DNA of 64,000 bases from an uncultured bacterium (GCA_905215525.1 CAJMQJ010000002.1:186001-250000), one strand, 5' to 3'; positions 1 through 8,797 are shown, counted from the first letter of the stretch. Translations and numbers: made by a program. The notes: a model not told the origin generated them from the sequence alone.

Positions 1-256
1 CGATCAGATCGGCGCCATTGTCAAAGCGTCCTTTTTTGCCAGATGCAAGAAAAGCGTCCCCCTCGCGAATGGCCTCAAGGCTTTCGGCATTGGGCTCCTC
101 AGGGGCAAAAGTCAACGGGATGCGATGGGTGTTGACCATTTGCTTGAAGAACGCGCGCGTCACGGACGACAAATCAAGTCCATAGTAATCAGCCACTTCC
201 GCCGCCTCGCGTTTGAGGTCGTCGTCAACCCTGATGGTTAATGTTGAGCTTGCCAT
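1..256 (-). CDS. RelB/DinJ-family antitoxin (3' end cut by window edge)
   Basis: The 85 residues visible begin MASSTLTIRVDDDLKREA and continue with an AFFKQMV segment, the ribbon-helix-helix pattern of RelB/DinJ antitoxins, followed by a more charged toxin-binding part. In this family the antitoxin neutralises a RelE/YafQ-type mRNA interferase and represses its own operon as an RHH dimer. The start is ATG at 256, preceded by GAAAGG about 9 nt upstream. The C-terminus and any toxin gene would lie beyond position 1, so the pairing cannot be confirmed here. A perfect palindrome lies about 60 nt upstream of the start. Confidence 0.8.
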   Translation of the reverse strand, partial: MASSTLTIRVDDDLKREAAEVADYYGLDLSSVTRAFFKQMVNTHRIPLTFAPEEPNAESLEAIREGDAFLASGKKGRFDNGADLI

Positions 257-315
257 TTTTAGACCTTTCAATCGCGTGAGTGTACCCTTAGTATAACGCA
301 CATACAATAGTGGAT

Positions 316-339
316 TATGTAATTACAAGTAATTACATA
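316..339. promoter_or_regulatory. Palindromic operator upstream of the antitoxin gene
   Basis: Perfect inverted repeat with 11-bp arms (TATGTAATTAC) around a 2-bp AA spacer. It lies upstream of the minus-strand antitoxin start, and a TATACT-like -10 (about 291-296, minus strand) sits between it and the gene. RHH antitoxins bind such short palindromes; autoregulation is inferred from position and symmetry. Confidence 0.6.
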
Positions 340-464
340 GTCATTTAAGTGGTATGGCACGTCATACATTGCATACACGAAAAAGGCAACGCTCCCTATC
401 CGGAAATGTTGCCCTTAAAGCTTCAACAGAGGTCTTGTATTGCAGCTAGGTGCGTCGCGCAGTC

Positions 465-1559
465 TCAGCAGCGATATGTGGTACCAAAAAGCACCAACCC
501 CAGCAGGAATAACGATATAGATGTGGCAATCCAGTTGTTGTCGGCGGTCTTGGGGAGTGCCGCACTTGTCGCAGTGGCAGCCTTGGGCTTGGAGGCTTTG
601 GCGACCGTGGTCTTGGTTACTGTCGTTGTTGTCTTGGTTGTCGTGGCCGCGGGTTTCAGCGCGGGATTTGCCGTGGGCCCCGTGGTGGGCTCTTCGGCAG
701 CGGGGCTAGCATCGGCGGAAGGCTTGTCCGCGCCATCGCCCGGTACCTCGCCCCTGTCGGTCTCCCCCGCCGGAGGCGTGGCACCCTCGGGTTCAACCAC
801 CACGTGCGGTGCCACGGCCCCTACGGCATCCACCACGCTACCAGCACCAAAGACCCCACCAGCAGGCGTCACAAACCGAGCGGACACAAGCGACCCGCCC
901 GTGCACGCAACGCCGCCGTCGGCACCGGCCGCATCGAGCCACGAGGCGTCGACGGAAAGCCGACAGCCGGCCGCGCCATCGCCAAGGCCCGCATCCTGCA
1001 GATACACGCCGTAGGCGCGCACGCCCGCTCCGGACCCGGCGCTCGCGGCAACGACGCGCCCGCCGCCGCGCACGGCCATGTCGCCTGCGATTGCGCCGGC
1101 AACCGCCTCGTCCGTGATATTGGCGCCGTCTGCCCGGGCATTGACGGTGCAGCCGTCCACCGCGAGCGTCTGCGAAACGTGGATCCCGCACTGTGAGCCC
1201 GTCGCCGTAAGGGTCCCGGTACCGCGAAGCGTCAGGTTGCCCCACACCTCCATGCCGCATAGCGTGATGTCCGCATCGGGCGCATGCGACTCCGTCACGG
1301 AGTTTTGCCCGGCAAGCGTCAGCACCAGGTCGCCCTCGGCGCCGATGGCCCCACCCGCGTAGCCGTCAAGCTCCAGGTGGTCGGCATCGGTCCAGGCCCA
1401 GCCGGGGCCCGACGCGCCCGGCTCGCAGTACGTCGCGCCCGCGATGATGAGGCTCTCCGCGCCCGCGGCATAAGAAGGCCCGCCCAGCAAAACGCATAGG
1501 CAGGCCATGGCAGCGATCGCGATGTGATGACGGCTGGTGTGGGACTTGGCAGCAAACAT
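465..1559 (-). CDS. Secreted surface protein with sortase-like C-terminus
   Basis: About 364 residues. The N-terminus has a basic stretch and hydrophobic core ending PSYAAGA, a typical Sec signal peptide. The middle is rich in Gly/Ala/Val with repeated short beta-type phrases (LTLRGTGTLTATG, LAVDGCTV), resembling right-handed beta-helix or carbohydrate-binding repeat proteins. A Thr/Lys/Pro/Ala-rich wall-spanning stretch precedes LPKTA, a hydrophobic helix and a very short tail. LPKTA differs from canonical LPXTG in the last residue, and the tail has only one Arg. I chose the ATG at 1559, which has GGAG 5 nt upstream, over the GTG 13 codons earlier, which would put extra residues before the signal peptide. 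The ligand or function is not recognisable. Confidence 0.7.
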   Translation of the reverse strand: MFAAKSHTSRHHIAIAAMACLCVLLGGPSYAAGAESLIIAGATYCEPGASGPGWAWTDADHLELDGYAGGAIGAEGDLVLTLAGQNSVTESHAPDADITLCGMEVWGNLTLRGTGTLTATGSQCGIHVSQTLAVDGCTVNARADGANITDEAVAGAIAGDMAVRGGGRVVAASAGSGAGVRAYGVYLQDAGLGDGAAGCRLSVDASWLDAAGADGGVACTGGSLVSARFVTPAGGVFGAGSVVDAVGAVAPHVVVEPEGATPPAGETDRGEVPGDGADKPSADASPAAEEPTTGPTANPALKPAATTTKTTTTVTKTTVAKASKPKAATATSAALPKTADNNWIATSISLFLLGLVLFGTTYRC

Positions 1560-1806
1560 ACCCGCTCCGATCTTCGCAGGAGCCAATAGAATGTGCACCA
1601 GAAAATGCCCTGGTAGCAGCAGATATTAGTTTAGCGAGATCAAGGCACAAACAAAGAAAATGCCCCTGGGCAGCGTCAATAATTAGGTGTAAATCGTTTT
1701 GTCAATCGGTGAAAGGAGGGGTCTTCAGTATAGGCCAGCTGTCAGTAAGGCCCATAATCCACTTCGTAACATCATACGGCCGCATTAGTCTTCACTCTCG
1801 AGGCAA

Positions 1807-4221
1807 TTACCGTTCTGAAGTTTTCGGAATCCTGAGGCGGCTCATGAATTTTTTGAGAGAAGAGCATATCGCTTTAAAAGCTGCCCATCCAAAAAATCGT
1901 CGGCCGTGACGTACGATCTCCTCCTGGTCTTTGCTGTCTACCTCATTCTCTACAATTGTTTCAAGCCCCTGCAGCCTTTTTAGCATCATATAGGTGCAGA
2001 TCACGGTAAGTCTGTAGGCGAAAGCGACATCTGCGGAACCTTGGTATTGACGACCATGGATGCAATCGTTTCTGATGTTATATCCGTTAGAAGAGTACAT
2101 AACTAAGTAGACAAATAGGAACTCTCCGCATCCTTGGATAGTTCCCGTAAGTTCACGAACGCTTCCTATGAGGTCAGCCAAGACTCCTGATACTTCCCTA
2201 AGCTTGTTAAAGGAATCCCTATTTGCTTGGAAGGGAACAATGGAAAACATCTCTCCTATGTTTCTAATAGTATTTTCAAGAATAGGAAATAGCTGCGTAA
2301 GATGACCGAGGGTCGGCCTGTTGCCAGGATTGGGCAAAAGCTCGTATTGACTTGGAGCAAGTGTAACCACCTTGTCATAAACGGGCTCTATGACAACCAT
2401 GCTGCAAACCAACTGGATATTCTTGTTGAGCTTTTCAAAGAAACCGTCAAGCATAACTTGCTCGCCAAGACGATTGATGAAGCGATAAGAACGCTCCTTG
2501 TAAACCCGTTTGGCTTCATCTGCAATCATTTTGTCGATCGAGCGCGCATCATCTTCTATCATTACGTTAACGTGATTGGGATAGAATTCACTGACTGTTG
2601 TCTTGCCAAAAAGGTAAACAATTATCTTCTTAGACATGTCCTCTAAGCTGGATGAAATTGAATCATCGGAAAGTTGTAATAAAGATTGTGCAAATCCGTG
2701 GGGTGATTCTAGGAACTGCTTATTTAGCATTTTGATTTCAGTGTTTGGGATGGAGAATTCTCGCGTAAAACAATGCATTCCTGATACAACTTGACTGTAG
2801 TATTTATCTTGCCAAGTATGTCTAAGAGCAATAATTACATTTTTAGCCCAATTGTTATTTACTTCAGGGTTGCTCAAAACATCTAATAAAAACATCATTG
2901 CGGAATAGAACAGCTCCGCAGTTTCAATGTCGCTATGTTCTGCGTGCTTATAGAACAAATCGAATGCGTACGCCGCATCCTTCTGATTGCAGTACTTTGC
3001 GCTTAGAGGGTTTTCAAATAGGGCTACCAAGTCGTGTGTAGTATTGACCTTCTTTAAGTTTTCGGCAAAGAAAGCTTGGCATTTCGTTTTTAAAAGACCT
3101 TTTTGTTCCCTTGTCATCGGAATTGAATGTTCCGACATATAACGAAGATCGTTGTAATCAGTACGGTCTTTTAGAAGTTCATTCATGCTTCGAAAATAAG
3201 CTGCCTGAGCTTCTTTGCATAATTTCGATTCCCTTTTTAGCTGAGTGACAATATCAATCGCTGTGCACTGAATACGGTACAACGGTTCACTATTTTTTAT
3301 TATTCGCTTGGCATTATTTATGGTTAGTTCAACCAGAATGGTTTGGCTACGGGTCGAAGGAATCTCATTCCATTTCGCAAATTCTATAGACTCAAGTAAG
3401 CAAATCGTACGATCATCTTCAAAGACATCCTTTGCTTTTTGGAACATGCCTTCTGTCCATGCAGAGCTATATGACGATTCTTCACCTTCAGCAAGGCCAA
3501 TCAATGGAATAAGTTTTCCATTTTGGTAAGAACTCCTAAAAGCATCGCAAAGAAGAGCCTCCTGCCATGTTTGAAATAGATCTCGATCAACGTTTCTAAA
3601 ACTGAGGAAATCAGCATCAAAGTTGTCATCCATCAGTTTAATAACGCTATCGCAATTGATCGGTGCATCGACGCACTTAAAATTGTGCCGAAGCGTTGCG
3701 GCGACTAGTTCAATTCCCGTTAAATTGATTCTCCCGGTTAAGTATTCAAGCTTTGGCCATTCATCGTTTACCGCGGTAAAGTCATACAGCTGGTGGAGAT
3801 TTGAATAAAAAATGGGACGGGTATCAATAAGGGCATTTCTACCAGTTAATTTATTGAAAAGGAAAGTTGCATAGGACGCTACGCCAAGCATGCCGAAAAA
3901 CCCAGCGTATTCGTCATAATCTTCTGGCTTGGTCATTCCGCTTCTAAGGAGAACGCAATCGTACAACTTCACCAACCACATTGATGAAATATCTGGTTTG
4001 AAATCGCCAACCAAATCGACAACGGTAGCAAGAAAAGCAAAGGGTTCATGAAGCGCTGTCAATACGCCTAGAAATTCATTTACTGAAGTGATTTCTTTGG
4101 GTGCAGAGAATCGCTCTTCAGTGCATTCAATTAGCCACTGCCAATTCGATGATTTGTTTATCCGTTCTTCTGTAAACCTAACCTTGATGTCATGTTCGTA
4201 ATAGCCATTCCCCTTCTCCAT
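1807..4221 (-). CDS. Large protein with C-terminal HEPN-like Rx4H motif
   Basis: A protein of 804 residues that I cannot assign by its full length. It is mostly alpha-helical in composition, with no signal peptide or membrane segment. Near the C-terminus (about residues 717-723) is RNDCIHG, which fits the Rx4H motif of HEPN domains (R, polar residue, three residues, H), flanked by helices. DUF4209/Apea-like HEPN proteins, many in phage-defence or toxin systems, carry this motif at the C-terminus. The base composition is clearly more A/T-rich than the flanking housekeeping genes, which suggests acquisition. The start ATG at 4221 has AGAGG at proper spacing; the ATG 6 nt earlier is too close. 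An IS-like element lies immediately upstream. RNase activity is only inferred. Confidence 0.6.
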   Translation of the reverse strand: MEKGNGYYEHDIKVRFTEERINKSSNWQWLIECTEERFSAPKEITSVNEFLGVLTALHEPFAFLATVVDLVGDFKPDISSMWLVKLYDCVLLRSGMTKPEDYDEYAGFFGMLGVASYATFLFNKLTGRNALIDTRPIFYSNLHQLYDFTAVNDEWPKLEYLTGRINLTGIELVAATLRHNFKCVDAPINCDSVIKLMDDNFDADFLSFRNVDRDLFQTWQEALLCDAFRSSYQNGKLIPLIGLAEGEESSYSSAWTEGMFQKAKDVFEDDRTICLLESIEFAKWNEIPSTRSQTILVELTINNAKRIIKNSEPLYRIQCTAIDIVTQLKRESKLCKEAQAAYFRSMNELLKDRTDYNDLRYMSEHSIPMTREQKGLLKTKCQAFFAENLKKVNTTHDLVALFENPLSAKYCNQKDAAYAFDLFYKHAEHSDIETAELFYSAMMFLLDVLSNPEVNNNWAKNVIIALRHTWQDKYYSQVVSGMHCFTREFSIPNTEIKMLNKQFLESPHGFAQSLLQLSDDSISSSLEDMSKKIIVYLFGKTTVSEFYPNHVNVMIEDDARSIDKMIADEAKRVYKERSYRFINRLGEQVMLDGFFEKLNKNIQLVCSMVVIEPVYDKVVTLAPSQYELLPNPGNRPTLGHLTQLFPILENTIRNIGEMFSIVPFQANRDSFNKLREVSGVLADLIGSVRELTGTIQGCGEFLFVYLVMYSSNGYNIRNDCIHGRQYQGSADVAFAYRLTVICTYMMLKRLQGLETIVENEVDSKDQEEIVRHGRRFFGWAAFKAICSSLKKFMSRLRIPKTSER

Positions 4222-4362
4222 CTTCATGTCCTCTTTTACGTTCGATTGTTTGTACCAATTGTCATGCTAAACATATGAAATAGATAGTGCATTAGAAGTG
4301 ATATTTGCTTCTAGTTACAAATGTACCGATGCTTCAACTACGAAAATTAGCGCAGCAATTGA

Positions 4363-4404
4363 AATCGACCCCTGGGGAACTAATATTGTCCCCAGTGGTC
4401 GATT
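4363..4404. repeat. Inverted repeat between the HEPN-like gene and the IS
   Basis: 16-bp arms starting AATCGACC (4363-4378 and 4389-4404) with one mismatch and a 10-nt loop. There is no T-tract typical of a terminator. It lies upstream of the HEPN-like gene and 20 bp outside the IS left end, so it could be a hairpin in the leader or an older insertion target. Confidence 0.6.
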
Positions 4405-4424
4405 AATTCGTCATTATTGACTTT

Positions 4425-4447
4425 CTAACATCTTAGATAACAGGTGA
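4425..4447 (+). repeat. IS left terminal inverted repeat
   Basis: Begins CTAACATC and continues TTAGATAACAGGTGA; pairs with 5355-5377 in inverted orientation with three mismatches. Confidence 0.75.
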
Positions 4448-4611
4448 TGGTTCGGGGACCGTAAGCTCCCCGAAAGCTATGCCCTTCCCAGCCAAACAGA
4501 GAATTTGCCCGATCGTCCACCCGGATCTTTGTTTGGCGACCATCCCCTCGGGCGGGCGTTCGGGCGGATGGGACAGTTCTATATGGGAAGAGCGAACCCC
4601 TTCGGGGGCTC

Positions 4612-5346
4612 GTGTCGGGACTCACCGGCGACGAGTTCTTGCTACTCAGAAGGGCCGTTGGCAAGAGACGCTGCCGCAAGCCGCTCCCCGCCTGGGTCTC
4701 CTCCCTCAGGCTCATATGTCACAAGATTCCCGTCGAGTGCGCGGCCGAGCTGTGCAGCGTCACCCACAAGACGGCCTTCGAGTGGCGGCACCGCGTGCTT
4801 GCCACGGTATCCGGCTACCAGGACCGGATCGTGCTGCGCGACACCGTCTGGGTTGACGAGATCTACGTCAACGACACCGGCCTCTCCAAGGGCTACGGGC
4901 AGGCCGGGAAGCGCGGCCTGCCCCGCCAGAAGTTGTGCATTTGCGTCGCCATCGACATCCACAAGAACCCCGTCGAGGTCGTCTGCGGCCACGGGAAGCC
5001 CAGCTCGGCGCGCGTGAGGAAGGCCATGGGCGGCAGGATAGCGCCCGGGCCGCTGCCCATTCACGACCTCGAGCAGGCCCACGGCGCGCTGGTCAGGGAG
5101 GGCGGGCTCGAGAGCGAGGCGCACAGGGCCGATGTGAACGACCCGGTCTACCTGGAGCGGATGGAGATGGTGAACGACCTGTGCTCCTGGCTCAAGCGCT
5201 ATCTTTGGCGCGTCACGGGGATGTTGCCCAGGAACCTGCAGGCCTACCTCATCCAGACCAATCAGTCACGCTATAGATGGAACCTGACTGCAAGGGTGGT
5301 GCGCCGTATCCTGATGGCCGACGCGACTTACCGCAGCTTGGGGTAG
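4612..5346 (+). CDS. ISXO2/IS1595-type transposase, N-terminal zinc ribbon apparently missing
   Basis: 244 residues from a GTG start. It shows the DDE-type layout of the IS1595 group: first Asp in VWVDEIYVND (about residue 80), second Asp in LPIHDLEQAH (about 148), and the third conserved block VNDLCSWLKRYL (about 185-196) followed by NLQAYL. The upstream helix-turn-helix-like part LPAWVSSL...TAFEWRHRV is present. The two CxxC zinc-ribbon motifs expected between the starting MSGLTGDEF segment and this part are absent, so roughly 60-80 residues seem to be deleted in frame. It may therefore be inactive. Other frames upstream do not supply the missing ribbon. The family call rests on motif resemblance. 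Confidence 0.7.
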   Translation: MSGLTGDEFLLLRRAVGKRRCRKPLPAWVSSLRLICHKIPVECAAELCSVTHKTAFEWRHRVLATVSGYQDRIVLRDTVWVDEIYVNDTGLSKGYGQAGKRGLPRQKLCICVAIDIHKNPVEVVCGHGKPSSARVRKAMGGRIAPGPLPIHDLEQAHGALVREGGLESEAHRADVNDPVYLERMEMVNDLCSWLKRYLWRVTGMLPRNLQAYLIQTNQSRYRWNLTARVVRRILMADATYRSLG

Positions 5347-5354
5347 GTACGGCG

Positions 5355-5377
5355 TCACCCGTTATCTAAACTGTTAG
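5355..5377 (-). repeat. IS right terminal inverted repeat
   Basis: Contains TCACCCGTTATCTAA followed by ACTGTTAG, the inverse of the left end with three differences. Confidence 0.75.
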
Positions 5378-5390
5378 GTTTTTGAATAGA

Positions 5391-5702
5391 TCACTTCTTG
5401 ACATCGCTTAACGGAACATCTCCATGCTCCTCGATGTACCTCTTGCCAGCCGCGACGGCATCTTCTGCCCTCTTTTCGCACTCCTCCTTGGCTTTTCTAA
5501 GCTCGGAGCCTTCTTTCGTCCCGTCGCGAAGTTTCTCGAAGAATCCGGCAAGCGGCATGTCGCCTTCTATTTCGTATTCGACCTTAGATTCGAGTGAGTC
5601 GTCCACGAGTTTCTCCAAAAATTCCTGAGTCAGGTCAGTTACCTTCTTTGGCTCGCCGTCGACCCTCAGCTCGCCTCTCGCATCTACAGAAATTATTGTC
5701 AT
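5391..5702 (-). CDS. Small acidic protein coupled to the PHP-ATPase
   Basis: 103 residues, very rich in Glu, Asp and Lys, with no Cys, signal peptide or membrane segment. The first part (TIISVDARGELRVDGEP) looks like a short beta hairpin. The remainder is helical and charged, with a possible short coiled coil (KLRDGTKEGSELRKAKEECE and onward). Its ATG overlaps the TGA of the upstream ATPase gene (ATGA), so translation is coupled and joint action or stoichiometric production is likely. I recognise no family. It could be a partner, inhibitor or antitoxin of the ATPase; that is inference from the gene arrangement. The IS ends 13 bp beyond its stop codon. Confidence 0.65.
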   Translation of the reverse strand: MTIISVDARGELRVDGEPKKVTDLTQEFLEKLVDDSLESKVEYEIEGDMPLAGFFEKLRDGTKEGSELRKAKEECEKRAEDAVAAGKRYIEEHGDVPLSDVKK

Positions 5703-8170
5703 CTGTGGGTCATCCCTTCATAAATACCGCTTCTGCGTTTGACCGCGTCTGTTCCGCCATCAATCAAACGCGCAACACCTTCTACAAGATCGCGCTTGCC
5801 ATGAGCGCCCACGAATGACCGATTTTCATAGACCACGTGGTTCGGCTCGTCAACTCGCTTGTCATTCGCCGCCAAGATGATTTCATTCGCATCGGCATTG
5901 ACAACAAGCAGAGGTTCGTGCGTTGCCACAAAAATCTGATGCACTTTCCTCAGCTCCCTCAGCTTGTCGCCAAGCGTTCGAAGCAAGAACTCCTTCTCCA
6001 TGTTCGATTCGGGCTGATCGTAGAGAAGAATTGTATTACTTCCCTCGTTCTGAATCGTACGGTCCAGGAAATAAGCGACATAAATCTTACTGAGCATCCC
6101 AGCAGAAAACTCCTCGATAGGGCGGTATTTCCCTTTTTCGTCCTTAAGCTCGATTGAGTATGTCGCTGCCTCATCAAGGGGGAATGACATGGAAAGACCG
6201 TCTTTTACGCCCGATTGGAAAAAGACTTCAAGCATGGACCCCACAGACTTTTTTGATGTCAAGTCTATCGGAAACGAAAACGATGACGATTTGGCCTTGG
6301 CCTTACCCTTGCTTGCTCTAGTGCATACGTTATCCTGGAAAAGCCCTTTAATACGAGCCTCGTCACCAATCCCCAAGTCTATTTTTTCAATGCTCAATCG
6401 GGCGACCTCGCTCTTGCTGGTAAGCTTGACAGAGCCTTCGACTTCCGCGCTTGTAAGGACTGGAATTGCCAAGTCAAGCTCAGATCTCTTGGCAGACAGA
6501 AGCTCCGTCGCGAGCTCGGAGAGTTTGTCGGTCAGAACCTGCTTCTTCTGATTGAGTTGATGATATTGGCCACTAACCTTCGCGTTATAAGCTTGGACGG
6601 CTTCGAAGATGAGTTTAGATTTATCCTTATTAAACTGTTTGGAAAAACGCTTGGACTCCAGGTCAAGCTTCTTAATTGCAAGCGCAGTCAGAAATTCAGC
6701 ACGCAATCGGGCAAGTCGCCTCTTAAGCCCCTCGGAAAGACCGTTTTTATCGGCAATTGAGATAAGCCCGTCAAAATGTCTCTTAGCCTCCTCTAATCCA
6801 TCTGCGCACGCCGCAATTCTCTCATCGAACTCAATAATAGCGGAGCCGGCATTTGGGTTTTGGATATAGGCTATAGTATCGACACCCTGCACCTGGTTCG
6901 CAGCAATGAAGCGTGCCGCGCTTTTCGCCTGCGCCAAAGCGCCGGATGCGGCAGTTCTAGATTCATCCGCCTTAGCCCTGCCTCTCAGATAACGGTTCAT
7001 ATCTGTCGTAAAGCGAACAATGAGATCAGTAAACCCCTGCGAATTGATTTCAAGACCCATATCCTTGACGAGCTCGCCCTTTTCACTGCTATAAGCCTTG
7101 ATAACCTTATTGTAAAGGTTCTCCCCCTCAATTACTTCGAAGCCGTCCGCAACATCAATCTCCTTACCATCGGGCCCATAAAGGTGCACCTGTGAAAGGT
7201 CATAAAGGCCGTTGTAGTCTCCAATGTTAGAGGCTCCAGCAATAAGATGCTTGCCCTTCAGCTTCATATTTAGAATATCAAGCAGCAGAGTCTTGCCGCT
7301 ACCCGATGGCCCAATCACACAATTGAGCCCCTGGGAACAATTAATATCCGACCGTTGCATGCCGTTGCCCTCGTCGATCACTATACGCGCAACATAGGAG
7401 ACTCTCTTAACAATATCCTCCCCGCGTACCATACGGCTATCACCAGCAAGCACAGAATAGAAAAGATCATCGAAAGTGGCACCCGCCCACATGTAGGTTG
7501 GCGATAAAACGCTATCAAAATGTTGCCTGTCAACGGACGAAATGTCAGCTGCAGCATCGAACCAAGCACTCGTCTCTTCGGAAAGAAATTCCTTAATTTG
7601 TTGCTGAAGAGAAAGTTTGTGGAATGACCTGTTGTCCTCAACGGCGACAGGGAAATATCTGTTCATGCTTAGCAGCTCTTGCGCCATCTGAGGATTCCCG
7701 GCAAGCCCGCGGTCGTCTTGTTTTAGCCCATGAACGCAAATAACCGCACGCCGATCAGAGAGAACCTCACAGAACTGATCAATCTTAAGCGCGAATCTTC
7801 CATTGGCGACGAAGGCTCCCTTCAAAGCCTTCGTGAAAACCAACAGGTTGGAACAGGGGTCGACCACTACGACAACGTGGAGGACGCGCGTTTCATCATC
7901 CCAGTTGACGAGGTTTATCTCGATTCCAGGAAGCAGCTCAATCGAATCAAGCGAGGCCATCTTACGCATAAGCAGATAAGACGCGACATCGAGGTTGTTC
8001 GAATTCGTCTGGGCAAGAAGCTTAAAATCCTCTTCCTTTGCTGACCGTAGTTCCTTAAAACCCTTAATAAGGTCGAATTGGGATTGATCCCCAATCGGAC
8101 GGTTTATGGTTAAATCGGCGGATCTACCGCCGAAATGGTTGTGAATTGATAGCTTAGTATATTCCTCCAA
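5699..8170 (-). CDS. PHP-domain/SMC-like ATPase (TrlF-like), putative defence protein
   Basis: About 823 residues. The N-terminus has the PHP metallo-phosphoesterase signature HNH in KLSIHNHFGG (residues 10-12) and a second PHP-type block LLPGIEINL (near 80-88). An ABC/SMC-like ATPase follows, with Walker A GPSGSGKT (about 287-294), a long charged region that probably forms a coiled coil (about 385-600), a signature-like segment FSAGMLSKIYVAYF, Walker B ILLYDQPESNME (near 735) and a switch His in VATHEPLLV. This PHP plus RecF/SMC-type ATPase architecture is that of TrlF-like proteins, many of them encoded in defence islands. TTG at 8170 is chosen because AAAGGA lies 7 nt upstream; another TTG seven codons earlier has poorer spacing. 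It overlaps the small downstream gene by 4 nt. Composition is lower in G/C than the housekeeping part. Confidence 0.75.
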   Translation of the reverse strand: MEEYTKLSIHNHFGGRSADLTINRPIGDQSQFDLIKGFKELRSAKEEDFKLLAQTNSNNLDVASYLLMRKMASLDSIELLPGIEINLVNWDDETRVLHVVVVVDPCSNLLVFTKALKGAFVANGRFALKIDQFCEVLSDRRAVICVHGLKQDDRGLAGNPQMAQELLSMNRYFPVAVEDNRSFHKLSLQQQIKEFLSEETSAWFDAAADISSVDRQHFDSVLSPTYMWAGATFDDLFYSVLAGDSRMVRGEDIVKRVSYVARIVIDEGNGMQRSDINCSQGLNCVIGPSGSGKTLLLDILNMKLKGKHLIAGASNIGDYNGLYDLSQVHLYGPDGKEIDVADGFEVIEGENLYNKVIKAYSSEKGELVKDMGLEINSQGFTDLIVRFTTDMNRYLRGRAKADESRTAASGALAQAKSAARFIAANQVQGVDTIAYIQNPNAGSAIIEFDERIAACADGLEEAKRHFDGLISIADKNGLSEGLKRRLARLRAEFLTALAIKKLDLESKRFSKQFNKDKSKLIFEAVQAYNAKVSGQYHQLNQKKQVLTDKLSELATELLSAKRSELDLAIPVLTSAEVEGSVKLTSKSEVARLSIEKIDLGIGDEARIKGLFQDNVCTRASKGKAKAKSSSFSFPIDLTSKKSVGSMLEVFFQSGVKDGLSMSFPLDEAATYSIELKDEKGKYRPIEEFSAGMLSKIYVAYFLDRTIQNEGSNTILLYDQPESNMEKEFLLRTLGDKLRELRKVHQIFVATHEPLLVVNADANEIILAANDKRVDEPNHVVYENRSFVGAHGKRDLVEGVARLIDGGTDAVKRRSGIYEGMTHR

Positions 8171-8797
8171 TATGTCGTCCTTTCGTCCCAACCTCGCAGC
8201 ATTAACACTCGAATCTGTATCTACTCGTATTGCAATGCTAAATGACTAAGAATCTTGGCCTCACTAGAACAGTAGTCTATCAAGCAAAATCGTAGTTGCA
8301 TTTTTCGAACACCTATCAACTCATACTTTTTTGCAAAATCCCACTTAAACCCAAGCAGTAAAGTCGGCGTTTACCGTATTCCACCCCAATGCCCATGAAC
8401 AATAAAATAGATTAATAACCGAGGCGAAACCCCATACAATCAGAGTAAGCGATAAGCCCAGACCCCAGTATTTTCATCCGATAAACAATACGAACGAGAC
8501 ACAAAAGTCCCTGCCCCAGCCCGCGAAATGTGTCTACGAGTCGGGCATGACCAGCATGGACATGAATATGACTCGATGTGAAACGGTTTAGCTTCATTGG
8601 GTGTTCTACGATACAGATCCACAAGCCGTATTCAATCAGGCCTGCACCGCGATATATTTCGCCTCGCCAGAAGAAATCGAAACTCCGATGCTCAGGGTTA
8701 GATAGGGACTAGACGTAGAGACGGATGGATCGTGGGTTAATAAGCTGAGCAACGCGCTATGTTCTTCAACTGTTAAGAAATTAGGCTCAAACCAATC
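8171..8797. other. Intergenic region without a recognisable gene
   Basis: About 630 bp upstream of the PHP-ATPase. Short open frames on the minus strand (8412-8624) overlap each other in two frames, have no convincing ribosome binding site and no family resemblance. Their mixed composition suggests decayed coding sequence. I cannot name the ancestor. Confidence 0.4.

Larger units (their letters stand above)
4425..5377 (+). mobile_element. IS1595-like insertion sequence (about 953 bp)
   Basis: Terminal inverted repeats of about 23 bp (4425-4447 and 5355-5377) agree except at three positions and enclose one transposase gene. The internal part of each reads TTAGATAAC(A/G)GGTGA. The length fits the IS1595 group. 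No matching 8-bp target duplication is seen in the immediate flanks, so the insertion is old, rearranged, or the true ends differ slightly. The element separates the HEPN-like gene from the PHP-ATPase operon. Confidence 0.75.

Noticed and set aside
1709..1909. A 66-codon plus-strand open frame at the end of the HEPN-like gene.
   Set aside because: It mostly overlaps the antisense strand of a longer gene and has no protein-like composition.
4417..5385. Target-site duplication around the IS.
   Set aside because: The 8-bp flanks (TTGACTTT and GTTTTTGA) do not match.
8412..8624. Two overlapping small open frames upstream of the PHP-ATPase.
   Set aside because: No start signals or recognisable sequence; possibly decayed coding DNA.
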